A DNA stretch of 64,000 bases, taken from contig NC_007796.1 of NCBI RefSeq assembly GCF_000013445.1, positions 2,330,936 through 2,394,935 on the forward strand, read 5' to 3'. The stretch is from Methanospirillum hungatei JF-1 (GTDB lineage: Archaea; Halobacteriota; Methanomicrobia; Methanomicrobiales; Methanospirillaceae). The notes beneath the pieces are model-generated. The model did no database searches. It was not told where the DNA came from and was given only the letters and a program-made list of their open reading frames with translations. The number at the start of each line of letters is the position of its first letter. Positions within the stretch are counted from its first letter, which is position 1. A program made the position numbers and the translations under genes. This document shows, piece after piece, positions 19,643 through 29,700 of the stretch.

Positions 19643-20983
19643 ATGAAAAAGATACTGCTACTCGTAATTGTCATTCTGTTATCCGGCCAGGGAATGGCAT
19701 CAGAAACCATATCTGACCCGGCAATACAGGCTCTTGTAGTCATTCCGTCTGCGGGTTTTGACGAAGAGTCATTTCAGACGGTGGTTCGTGAACTCACATT
19801 ATATGATATCGCCTGGACTCTTGCAGCCCCTGATCCTGTCAGTCAATTGATATCTGATACAGAAGTACAGTCACTTGACAGCATTTCTGACATGATAACC
19901 AATGAGACAGCAATCATTGTCATCGGGGGCAGTGATATGAGTTCTCTTTTCAGCTCTGAACCGCTCAACCGGATATTAGAAAAGGGTTCCCAGGCAGGAT
20001 CGATCTGTGCCGGGATCGGGAACGGGACTCTGGCTCTGGCGAATGCAGGGATCCTGAACGGGGTAAAGGTATCGGCTCCTGATGAGAATAGCCGTGTATT
20101 TCTGGAACAATCAGGTGCTATCCCGGATCAGGCAGAAGGAGTGATTACCGATACCATCATCACGGCACAGGGACCTGCATCAGCACAAACCTGGACAGAT
20201 ATTATTGTCAGGGAGATCATCGCCCGTGAAATCACAAATAATCTCGGGGTTTTATATCTTGGAGACCAGGAGAATGGAAAATCAGTGTATGTCATTCCTG
20301 AGCGTCTCCGATCAGCGGTCGTGTCAGGGATCAGGGAGGGTCAGGTCAGTGATACGTGGGCAGGTGAGTCATTTGGCATCCCGGCCCTGAATACATCAGT
20401 TCAGGTTCCGGTACGGGGGGACTGGATACTTACCATCTCACCGGAGAATAATGTATGCCTGCTCTATGAACAGTTTACCGGGGCAACCATTCCGTATGGG
20501 TCGGTTGTTTATATCGATCCCTCCCTGCTTGGGGCAAAAAGAGACTTTTCAACAAACAAAGTTCCAATTGAGGGGATGATCCAGGATATCACCTTCAAAG
20601 ATGTATACCAGAATTCGAATGAGTATAATGAGTCTAACAGGACTCTTAGGAACTGGACGATTGAAGTGAATAACACGAACAGCAGTGTGAAAAAGTCAGT
20701 TGCCCTCCTCTTTGATGACATCAGAATTGCAGAGATCACCTGGGAAGATCTTACCCTTCGAACCTGTATTGAGGGGAACGGCGTAGGAAGCGGGATTCTG
20801 GATATCCTCAAAACACAGGGTGACGGTGATTCAAGTATAGCCTACGATGAGGAGAAGATTGAAGGGTCGGGCTGTTATGAAGTGGTTATTAGTGTGGATG
20901 CCCCAAAAGGGATCACGGCATATCTTACCCTCTTTGGTAAGGAGGGGGATATACTGAGAGAGAAAGAGATCGTTATTCCCTGA
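19643..20983 (+). CDS. Secreted DJ-1/PfpI-like protein
   Basis: 446 residues. A signal peptide (1-19) is followed by a DJ-1/PfpI-type domain at about 28-195: strand ALVVIPSAGFDEESFQTV, then ETAIIVIGGSDM, then the nucleophile-elbow-like GSICAGIGNGTLALANAG carrying the conserved cysteine and a following Gly where many members have His. The C-terminal ~240 residues are beta-rich with several N-glycosylation-type sequons. DJ-1 superfamily members can be proteases, chaperones or deglycases, and none of these can be assigned. The gene is divergent from one C11 peptidase and convergent, with no gap, on the other. Confidence 0.6.
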   Translation: MKKILLLVIVILLSGQGMASETISDPAIQALVVIPSAGFDEESFQTVVRELTLYDIAWTLAAPDPVSQLISDTEVQSLDSISDMITNETAIIVIGGSDMSSLFSSEPLNRILEKGSQAGSICAGIGNGTLALANAGILNGVKVSAPDENSRVFLEQSGAIPDQAEGVITDTIITAQGPASAQTWTDIIVREIIAREITNNLGVLYLGDQENGKSVYVIPERLRSAVVSGIREGQVSDTWAGESFGIPALNTSVQVPVRGDWILTISPENNVCLLYEQFTGATIPYGSVVYIDPSLLGAKRDFSTNKVPIEGMIQDITFKDVYQNSNEYNESNRTLRNWTIEVNNTNSSVKKSVALLFDDIRIAEITWEDLTLRTCIEGNGVGSGILDILKTQGDGDSSIAYDEEKIEGSGCYEVVISVDAPKGITAYLTLFGKEGDILREKEIVIP

Positions 20984-22915
20984 TCAGCAGGGCAGATCCA
21001 ATCTCTTTCTCTGTCCCTCCGCACGGTTACCGTGCATATCTGTTGCAACCAGGAAATAATCGTACGAACCGCAGGCCACAGCCTCATAACTGGTGACGAC
21101 GTCCTCATTGAGTTCAAACGGATGGGAGGCTACCGGCTTCCAGGTTCTTTCTCCGTTTTTAGACTGAACCACTGCATATGGGATGAGACCAATACCTGCC
21201 ATATCAGATATGGAATTCAGCCTGCCTGAACGGGCGACTTTCAGGATATTTTCCTCATCAGGTCCAAGATATAGAAAGAACATGGTTGTCCGACCAGTGG
21301 TACTCTCGAAGTAGATGTCTATACAGATCCATGACTCATCAGGATCATCCTCTTTTGAGATCCGGGAAAATGCATAATACTCCTCAGTCTGATTATCAAC
21401 TCTTCGCTGGAAGAAAACCGGCATAATCTGAATCTTCCCGGTCTTTGGATCCTTCAGATGAAATGCCCTCCCGTCCCACTCAGGGAGAACATACTCACCG
21501 GATGGATAAGCGTATGCCGGTTCTGCACCAAGAAGGACATCACCATCAGCATTATGACGGACAAATTCTATCTGGACGGTGGCATATCCATCATCCCTGA
21601 CCAGAATCCCATTTTCTGAATTGGTCAATACCGGCCGTTCTTTGTCAGAGAGGACAGATCTGAAGAACTGTATCAGGAATGAGTACCATTCTTCGGATAT
21701 CGCTATGACCGGTGAGTATTCAAAGATATGTTCAAGGATTATTTCCTTGTGAACCGGTGAGAAGATTGAGAGACCATGTGCATACGGTCGTTTCTGCTCG
21801 GTGTGATAGAGAACTGCATCGGATACTGACTGGATAAGCGAATCTGAAGCAGGATGCATGGCAGGGAGTGCATTCCCGATATTTTTGGCAAATGAGATGA
21901 TATCCAGCGTATATGATATGAAGATCCGCTCATCTGTCTTCAGGCTCATATACATCTGAAGTCCAAATTCCCCGGAATTGGTAAGGATCTCTTCGATGAT
22001 CCGCTTTCCTTCAGGATCTTTGTATACCGTTTGTAATGAACGGGAGAAATCATCCAGTGAACTGATAACCGCTGGAATGGCATCTATATCAATCAAGGAG
22101 AGCGTTGCAGGGCTGTTTGGTACCTGGTATCTGATATAACCATCAATGATATGGATACCAAGTTCTTTTGGATCAATTGATGGATTGTTCACCAGCTCAT
22201 GGGCAATCATAGAGTAATTCCATCCACGTGAGGGCTCCGTCTCTTCAGATGCGAGGAGATACCGGGTCGTGCCTGACAACGCATCTGCAACCTCTATGGT
22301 CCCCATCAGGCAGGTATCAAGACCGATCAGATCAAAATGGATTCCGGATCTGGCAAGAGCGTCTTTCAGATCAGGAAGCGGGATATTCCCGGTATCATAA
22401 TTTTCATCAGGAAATGCTCCCTTGTATGCCGCTCCATGACCGCTCATGATCAGGTATGTTCGTTCGGCATTTCTCCACGGCTCAAGGAGGGATAAAAACT
22501 CCTGAAATGATTCCTTTGTGCCCATATTGTAATCAGGATATGAACGGGTATACGTATCCCAGGAGTCATACCGGCCATTATCCTGAAAATCAGACGTTGC
22601 ATCGGCAAGAGAATATACCCGCATACCACGCCATCCCTCCTTATCAGCTCCGCCATATGCGATGATGACGGTGAGATTTGGGTTTCCTGAACCATACCCC
22701 TCCCGCATATCAAGAAGGTTCTGGGTGATAAACCCATAATCTCCAAGACGATTTTGAGACTCAATATCATTTCCGACCAGATAAAAGGCAAGAAGTGTTC
22801 CATGATACTCATATGAGGGTTCCTCAATATCAGATACCACCGGGAATCCAACCATGGATAACCCCAGAGCTATGAGGAGGCAGTATAAAAGATGCGGGTA
22901 ACTGGATTTACTCAT
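20984..22915 (-). CDS. Second secreted clostripain-family (C11) cysteine peptidase
   Basis: 643 residues with a signal peptide (about 8-27). The C11 core keeps the dyad: His160 in YLIMSGHGAAYKG and Cys202 in LIGLDTCLMGTIEV. The order and spacing of the other conserved strands match the C11 protein at 17689-19584, so the two are paralogues that have diverged strongly. Its start codon overlaps the stop of the upstream TPR gene by four bases (ATGA), so the two are translationally coupled and the TPR protein is probably a partner. The 3' end abuts the convergent DJ-1-like gene. Confidence 0.85.
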   Translation of the reverse strand: MSKSSYPHLLYCLLIALGLSMVGFPVVSDIEEPSYEYHGTLLAFYLVGNDIESQNRLGDYGFITQNLLDMREGYGSGNPNLTVIIAYGGADKEGWRGMRVYSLADATSDFQDNGRYDSWDTYTRSYPDYNMGTKESFQEFLSLLEPWRNAERTYLIMSGHGAAYKGAFPDENYDTGNIPLPDLKDALARSGIHFDLIGLDTCLMGTIEVADALSGTTRYLLASEETEPSRGWNYSMIAHELVNNPSIDPKELGIHIIDGYIRYQVPNSPATLSLIDIDAIPAVISSLDDFSRSLQTVYKDPEGKRIIEEILTNSGEFGLQMYMSLKTDERIFISYTLDIISFAKNIGNALPAMHPASDSLIQSVSDAVLYHTEQKRPYAHGLSIFSPVHKEIILEHIFEYSPVIAISEEWYSFLIQFFRSVLSDKERPVLTNSENGILVRDDGYATVQIEFVRHNADGDVLLGAEPAYAYPSGEYVLPEWDGRAFHLKDPKTGKIQIMPVFFQRRVDNQTEEYYAFSRISKEDDPDESWICIDIYFESTTGRTTMFFLYLGPDEENILKVARSGRLNSISDMAGIGLIPYAVVQSKNGERTWKPVASHPFELNEDVVTSYEAVACGSYDYFLVATDMHGNRAEGQRKRLDLPC

Positions 22916-23856
22916 AATTCAGATCCATCAGAGATATTGGTCAGACGCTGCCGGATTTCAGAATCATTTGGATTCAGACTGAGTGCCTGCTCATATGCAT
23001 GATGTGCTTCAGTTCTCCGGTTCAAATCTTCCAGGAGTCGTCCCTTCTCCTTCCAGAGCAGGAATGAAGAGGGATTTGCAATCAGGCCCGTTGTAATCAC
23101 CACAAGTGCGTCATCCCCTTTTCCTGATCTTTCATACAGATCAGATATTACGAGATACGCCTCGATAAACCCCGGGTCAATGGATACCGTATGATTCAGA
23201 CTGGATAAGGCCCCGGTTTCATCGCCAAGCATGAACAGGCTTTTTCCCTCCCAGTAATGAGCCGACGGTAAATCAGGACGTAATGAAAGACTCTGCTGAC
23301 AGGCATCACGGGCATCCTCATACGAACCTGTCCCATAGAGTGCTGCTCCATATCCGGCCCAGGCAAGAGCATCGGTAGTATTCAGCTCGAGTGCCTTCTC
23401 ATAACTGGCAACCGCATCCGGATATTTTTGAAGGGATGTCTGGATTGTTCCCTGCAGAAGATACCCCTGCCATTCATCCGGATGGCGAAACAGGAACTCT
23501 TCTAAAGATATGAGGGCCTGCTCTTGTTCTCCTGCACCTGATTGTGCACGGGCAAGACCCAGCCAGCCGGGAGATGAATCCGGATCGGCCTGGAGAACCT
23601 GATCAAATGCTCTGGTGGCCTCGGAAAATGATCCATTTAAAAGGAAACGTTCCCCTTCGGCAAGAAGGTCATCTGCCGTTCCATCACTTCTGGAGTACCC
23701 TGTAGTCAGGGTATTGAGAACTCCGGTAAAAAGACCCTTGTCTATGCTCTCCGGTGGTGACGAGTTATCGCAAAGGGCAGAGGGAATAATCACCAGGAGA
23801 AGCCCGCACCAAACAAGCATTATTGCTCTCATCAGCAGAGTATGTAATCCAGGCAT
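22912..23856 (-). CDS. Exported TPR-repeat protein coupled to the C11 peptidase
   Basis: 314 residues. A signal peptide (about 8-29, RAIMLVWCGLLLVIIPSALC) is followed by a run of about seven tetratricopeptide repeats from residue 60 to 305, for example PGWLGLARAQSGAGEQEQAL and ALAWAGYGAALYGTGSYEDA. TPR arrays form protein-binding superhelices. The four-base overlap with the peptidase gene suggests the two are made together and that this protein binds or positions the peptidase outside the membrane (inference). Confidence 0.8.
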   Translation of the reverse strand: MPGLHTLLMRAIMLVWCGLLLVIIPSALCDNSSPPESIDKGLFTGVLNTLTTGYSRSDGTADDLLAEGERFLLNGSFSEATRAFDQVLQADPDSSPGWLGLARAQSGAGEQEQALISLEEFLFRHPDEWQGYLLQGTIQTSLQKYPDAVASYEKALELNTTDALAWAGYGAALYGTGSYEDARDACQQSLSLRPDLPSAHYWEGKSLFMLGDETGALSSLNHTVSIDPGFIEAYLVISDLYERSGKGDDALVVITTGLIANPSSFLLWKEKGRLLEDLNRRTEAHHAYEQALSLNPNDSEIRQRLTNISDGSEL

Positions 23857-23913
23857 ATGCCACCAATGAGGAATCGGAGTTATACCGGATAAAAATTTCT
23901 AAAAAAGGGTAAA

Positions 23914-25329
23914 TTATTCCTGGGTACATGTCGGAACAGGAGAGACCTCCGGATATACCGAGCCACTGCTGCTCTGTCCTGATGACTCTTTCAGTTTTGA
24001 CAGGAAGGAGATATAATCCCCGTTATCGGGTGCCAGGTCCACGGCTTTTTGTGCTGCTGCAATTGCATCCTGAATAGGGGCCCCGCTATCATAGAGTAGT
24101 TTAGCCTTGAGATAATAATCACCGGCCAGGTACTGCGGATCATCATGAGCAATGACGAAGTCAATGGATTGTAGAGCATCGGAATATCTCTTCAGATACT
24201 CCTCTATCTGTGCCTTTAATGTGTAAAGTATTGCCAACTGAGAATTATTGGCAGAACCTGTTGCTGATGATACCGCGTATTTTACCTGTTCCAGGGCCTC
24301 TTCTTCACGACCATCATACCCGTAAAAGAGAACCTTAGCATAGCCATACAGCGCAACAAAATCTGAAGGATCTAATTGCAGTGCGGTCTTGAAATTCTGT
24401 TCAGCCTGCTTATACTGCTTTTTTGTCAGATAGTCGAGTCCGTCATTAATCAATTGATTTATATCTCCCCCTGAACTTACCGGGACTGTTATCGGCGTCT
24501 GGTATGGCTGAACTGTTGGCATCATTGTCGGTGCCATGGTATAGCCGGGCATCATTCCCTGAGTCGGCATCGGTGTTGGCTGGGGATACTGCTGGTACTG
24601 AGGGTAGGAGGAATAGGGATTATATCCGGTATATTGTGGGAACTGATCGGCGTTCTCATACGGAAGCTGATATCCAGTTGACCCGTCCCAGCCATACGAG
24701 TAGGGATACCAGGCATACTCACTCTCATCATTCATTGGCATGCCAAAGACGTCATACACCATACCCGGGTAATAGGAGTATCCGGGGTAGTATTTTTCTT
24801 CAGTATCACGCTCAATGAACCGGAAAGACTCAATCATTGGATCAATCAGGATTTTTTCCGCTTCAAACTGATCTGCGCGGTTATCATAGTTCACGGAGAA
24901 TGATCTGCCGTCTTTTACGGTTGTAATCGTGTATGTTCTGACCGGGGTATCATTCCTGACCCACTGGTAATCAAGGAAGAAGGCATCATTATCTCCAAGG
25001 ACCCCTGCCCCGCTTGATACCACCGTTCCTTCAGGGAGGAGAGAGACTGAAGAAACCAGGTCAGACGTCAGGTCTTCCAGCTGCTGGTCAGTTGTTCTTA
25101 CCACGATGGTAATCATCGTGACATTATTCGGAGTCTGAACCGCTAATTCCCTCGTATCTGCATCTGCAGCATACACCAGGGAGGCACCCTCCGGATAGGC
25201 AAAGGAAAACCCGGCGGTTGTATCGTTATAGGTGAGATACGAGACCTCTTCGGCGGTACAGATACCAGACATCATCACTAGCACAAGCAGAGTGATGGTG
25301 ATCGAATAGACATGAGAAAGAGATCCCAT
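23914..25329 (-). CDS. Exported PsbP-like/TPR protein with Pro-Tyr-Gln-rich linker
   Basis: 471 residues. After a signal peptide (about 8-26) comes a PsbP-like domain (about 30-170; FSFAYPEGASLVYAADAD start and FEAEKILIDPMIESFRFI end). Next is a low-complexity linker rich in Tyr, Pro, Gln and Met (about 175-290, many YPQY/YNPY units). The C-terminus holds three to four TPRs (about 292-445). PsbP-like domains outside photosynthesis occur in archaeal exported proteins of unknown role. It lies 57 bases upstream of the TPR-C11 pair on the same strand and probably belongs to the same transcript. Confidence 0.7.
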   Translation of the reverse strand: MGSLSHVYSITITLLVLVMMSGICTAEEVSYLTYNDTTAGFSFAYPEGASLVYAADADTRELAVQTPNNVTMITIVVRTTDQQLEDLTSDLVSSVSLLPEGTVVSSGAGVLGDNDAFFLDYQWVRNDTPVRTYTITTVKDGRSFSVNYDNRADQFEAEKILIDPMIESFRFIERDTEEKYYPGYSYYPGMVYDVFGMPMNDESEYAWYPYSYGWDGSTGYQLPYENADQFPQYTGYNPYSSYPQYQQYPQPTPMPTQGMMPGYTMAPTMMPTVQPYQTPITVPVSSGGDINQLINDGLDYLTKKQYKQAEQNFKTALQLDPSDFVALYGYAKVLFYGYDGREEEALEQVKYAVSSATGSANNSQLAILYTLKAQIEEYLKRYSDALQSIDFVIAHDDPQYLAGDYYLKAKLLYDSGAPIQDAIAAAQKAVDLAPDNGDYISFLSKLKESSGQSSSGSVYPEVSPVPTCTQE

Positions 25330-25552
25330 ATTCCAATATAACCAGAGTGTACTTTAAGGTATTTGCATCAGTCTGACATGTGGATGACACCATACGATAC
25401 TGGACCGAAAGAGTTCTTCAAATCATCTATGTATGAAGAAACCGGGTGAATTCCATACCCTGTCCAATAAACTCTAATCCTTTTCCGTCCAACTTTTTTT
25501 GAATGGTTTTTCGAGTAATGATCTTAATCAGGTATTATCCGGAGATACCTGA

Positions 25553-26785
25553 ATGAAGATCCTCCATACCTCGGACTGGCACCTCGGGAACCAGATCTGC
25601 GGGCGTAAACGATACGATGAACACGAACAATTCCTCTCATGGCTCTTATCCCTCATTAACCGGGAAGGGGTTGATATCCTCATCGTTGCAGGAGATATAT
25701 TTGATACAACCACCCCGCCGAACCGTTCCCTGGAGCAATATTACCAGTTCCTTGCAAGAGCTGCCGGATCCTCCTGCAGGCAGATCATCATTACCGCCGG
25801 AAACCATGACTCCCCCTCCCTTATTGCAGCACCACGGGAGCTCTGCAAATACCTGAATATCACCGTCGTCGGTCAGGTGCCGGATGATCCTGAGGAACTT
25901 ATCACCATATTGAAAGACCAGGACGGGAGACCCGAACTTATCATCTGTCCGGTCCCGTACCTCCGTGACCGGGATGTCAGAACCATGCAGGCAGGGGAGA
26001 GTGCCGGAGAGAAGGCGGCAAACCTTATTGAAGGGATAAAAGCCCGATATCATGCAATTGGTTCCTGTGCAGAAAAGATGCGGGAGGAGATGGGAGATTT
26101 CATCCCGATTATTGCAACCGGACATCTGTTTGCTGCAGGAGGCATAACCAGGGAAGATGACGGCTGTCGTGACCTGTACCTGGGAACACTCGCCAGTGTC
26201 GGGGCTGATGCGTTTCCTTCCTGCATCGATTACCTGGCGCTCGGTCACCTGCACCTTCCCCAGAGAGTATGTGGGAATGACCGGATGCGATACAGTGGTG
26301 CACCCCTGCCTATGGGATTTGGAGAGGCCGGGCAGACGAAATCGGTCCTCATGCTTGATGTGCAGGATTCACGCAATATGTCGGTGAAAGAGATCCCGGT
26401 CCCGGTATTTCAACAATTACGCAGAATATCAGGAGCGTTTGAAGAGGTATTAAAGGAACTTGGCAGATTGAAGATGGAGTACTCTCCTGCCCTGGTTGAG
26501 GTAATTCTTGAAGATCCCCGTATCATTCCAGACGCGTCGGAGAGGATCCGAACCACTATTCAGGGATCACCTGTTGAGGTCCTGAAAGTGAAAGCTCAGC
26601 GGATATCTGCACAGGCAATGCAACCTGAACGTGCTGAAGAGTCCCTGGCCGGGCTTTCTCCTGAAGAGGTATTTCACAGACGGCTTGATGCTGCAGAAAT
26701 CCCGAAGGAAGAACGTCAGGAACTTCTTGAATCATTCCATGAAATCTACTCAGAACTGCTGGAAGAGGACACCAATTCGGAGTGA
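25553..26785 (+). CDS. sbcD: Exonuclease SbcCD subunit D (Mre11-type nuclease)
   Basis: 410 residues, normal for SbcD. All metallophosphoesterase motifs are present: D8-x-H10 (HTSDWHLG), D48 (VAGDIFD), N84-H85 (TAGNHDS), H191 (ATGHLF) and H232-x-H234 (LGHLHL). These bind two Mn2+ ions that catalyse 3'-5' exonuclease and hairpin-opening endonuclease activity on DNA ends. It is followed four bases later by its ATPase partner SbcC. The SbcCD type is found here in place of the usual archaeal Mre11-Rad50-HerA-NurA cluster, at least in this window. Confidence 0.95.
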   Translation: MKILHTSDWHLGNQICGRKRYDEHEQFLSWLLSLINREGVDILIVAGDIFDTTTPPNRSLEQYYQFLARAAGSSCRQIIITAGNHDSPSLIAAPRELCKYLNITVVGQVPDDPEELITILKDQDGRPELIICPVPYLRDRDVRTMQAGESAGEKAANLIEGIKARYHAIGSCAEKMREEMGDFIPIIATGHLFAAGGITREDDGCRDLYLGTLASVGADAFPSCIDYLALGHLHLPQRVCGNDRMRYSGAPLPMGFGEAGQTKSVLMLDVQDSRNMSVKEIPVPVFQQLRRISGAFEEVLKELGRLKMEYSPALVEVILEDPRIIPDASERIRTTIQGSPVEVLKVKAQRISAQAMQPERAEESLAGLSPEEVFHRRLDAAEIPKEERQELLESFHEIYSELLEEDTNSE

Positions 26786-26789
26786 CGAG

Positions 26790-29700
26790 ATGAAGATCCT
26801 GCAACTGAAATTTTCAAACCTGAATTCCCTTGCCGGTGACTGGACCATCGACTTTTCCAATCCCGCATTTACCTCTTCCGGTATTTTTCTGATCACAGGC
26901 CCGACCGGATCAGGGAAAACGACCGTTCTTGATGCCATCTGTCTGGCACTGTACGGGAAAACACCCCGGCTTGGGAAAGTTACCAAAACGAACAATCATA
27001 TCATGACCAGGCATACCGGTGAATGTTCTGCCGAAGTCGTATTTGAATCTCAAAAAGGGAGATTTGTCTGTCACTGGAACCAGCGGCGGGCAAAAAATAA
27101 GCCGGACGGTGAGCTGCAGCCCCCGCAGCATGAGATCAGCCGGGCTGATACCAAAGAGATACTGGCTTCAAAGATAAACCAGGTCCAGGAGATTGTGAAA
27201 GAAGTAACCGGCATGGACTATGACCAGTTTACGAGATCCATCCTTCTTGCCCAAGGGGGATTTGCCGCTTTTCTTCAGGCCGGGGCAGATGAACGGGCAC
27301 CAATCCTTGAGCAGATAACCGGAACAGCCATCTATTCAAAGTTATCAGAAAAGACTTATGAGCGATACACGAGTGAGCGGGAAAAACTTGAGCAGGTAAC
27401 CCGTGAATGTGATCTCATATCTATCCTTTCTCCTGAAGAAAAGGAGAGCATAGAGCAGCAGATAGAGGAACTCCGGAAGGCTGCAGCAGGGAAAGATGTT
27501 ATGATCATCCGGACCAATGAGGCCATCCAGTGGATTGAAACACTTGAGAAACTCCGCAGTGAAATCGATGGTCTTGAGACGGATGCAAAACACCTTGACG
27601 AGAAAAAGGCTGCCTTCGAGCCTTCCAGAATAGCACTTCTTGCAGCACAGAAAGCGGCATCATTCCAGGGGTTATATGCCCCGCTTGAGTTGAAACGGGA
27701 GACACTTCAAAAGGATACCAGACAGTATGAAGAAACAGCCCGTATGAGAGACTCACTCAAGGCTTCGCTTCCCGACGTTGAGAGTCTGGTTCTGAGTGCT
27801 AAAACCGAAATGGACCAGGCTGAACGGGAACGAGAAGAAGGATATGTACTCATCAATGAGATCAGGACCCTTGATAAACAGATCAGAGAGAAGGAATCAG
27901 AGCTGTATAAAAAGAAAGAAGAATTAAAGGGACTACAGGACCTTCTGGCAGGATATACGAGTGAGCAGGAACTGGCAGAAAAGAAACAACAGACAATTTT
28001 AAGAGAAAAAAGTGATGCTGCCAGGTATATTGATCAAAATGCCAGGGATGCAGTCATCAGGGATATCTATTCAGGAACTGAAGAGAAGATCCACCAGATC
28101 CTGAATGAGATGAAAACAATCGGGAGGTTGAACAAAGACTGCTCGGAGCAGAAACGACTGGTTCATTCAAAGAGACAGGACCTGGAAGACCTCAAAAAGG
28201 ACCGGGAGAAGAAGCAACAAGCATTACAGGTACTTGAAGACCAGCAAAAAATCCGAGAAGGAGAACTCGAAAAAATTCTGTCCGGCACCACAATCGGAGA
28301 ACTGCGACAGAGGCGTGATGATAAAAAGGTCAGAATTGAACATCTGAACCGGCTGAAAGAAATTTTGACCGGAAAAAGAGAGATATCTGCAAATAAAGAA
28401 GCACTAAGTCTGAAACGGGATGACCTTATCCATTACCTGCAGTCATCCGGATATGAAAAAGAACGCCTCGGGTCAGATCTCAAACATCGTGAAGAACTCC
28501 TGACTACAAAGCGGACGGCTGCATTCCTAGCAGCGAAGGTCAGAGATCTCGCCACAGAGAGAAATCAGCTTGTAGACGGAGAACCCTGTCCACTGTGTGG
28601 CTCCCTTCACCATCCATTTGTAACAGAACAGGAGATTAAACCTGATGAGATCATCAGTGATTTTGTAGAAGAAGAAAAGAAGATCAAGGATCTTACCAGG
28701 GAACTGACCAGCCTTACGGCAATAATTGCTGAAAAAGAAGGTGAGCTCAAAAGATGCACTGAGGATATCACCGAATGCGACGCTCAACTGAATGAACTGA
28801 ACCGGGCATGGAAAGAGGGGGCTGAACTCCATGGCATACATGCAGAAACCGATGAAAGAACCCTTGAATCATGCATAAAATCTGCTGCATCAGAACTCGG
28901 GAGTCTCGAGGCAACACTCCGTACTGCAGAGCAATATGACGAGCAGATCAAAAAAGCATCTCCCCTTATTAGTACGAACCGGGAAACCCTGATCTCCCTT
29001 GAGAAGAACTACAGGGAGAAGGAGTTTGAGATTATATCAGGTGAAACCAGAATCGGGGAGATACAGGAGCTGATTGCAGCCAGTGAATCGAAGATATCCA
29101 CCTCTTTTCTAGAACTGCAGCCAGTACTTGCCGATCTCGGGTGTTCCATAAATCAGGATACCAACATGCCGGCACTCCTGCTCACTTTGAAGAACCGACA
29201 AAAAAGATTTCAGGAGCAGGAAGACAGGATAAAGTCCTGTGAAGTCGGGCTTCAGGAATTACATGCAAAATTGAGTGGTCTCATTGCAAGGATATCTGAA
29301 AAAACCAATGAGATAACCAGAACGCATGAAGCCATAAAGGAGAAGGAATTAACGCTGCATGCCCTGAAAAACGAGCGAAACAATAAATTTGGAGAGAAGG
29401 ATACTGACTGTGAAGAGAAGCGTCTGGCCGAAGCGGTTAAAAAAGCCAGCGAGATATTCGAGACCAGGCAGAAGGAGAAGAACGATCTCTCCAACCGGCT
29501 GCAATCACTCGAAGGTCTTCTTTCAGATCTTGAGAAACGAATTTCAGAAGCTCAACAGGACATCAGTTCATCTCTTGACGAATTTCTCTCCCATATCCGA
29601 CAGGCAGGATTTCAAGACGAAGAGGCATATACATCTGCCCTGATGAAGCAGGAAGAGATGGTCCGGCTTGAAAAGGTATGGGAAGATATCAGAACCGAAG

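Noticed and set aside
26631-26789. A longer SbcC start inside sbcD
   Set aside because: The added 53 residues are not conserved in the family, while the ATG at 26790 gives the standard MKILQLKFSN opening.
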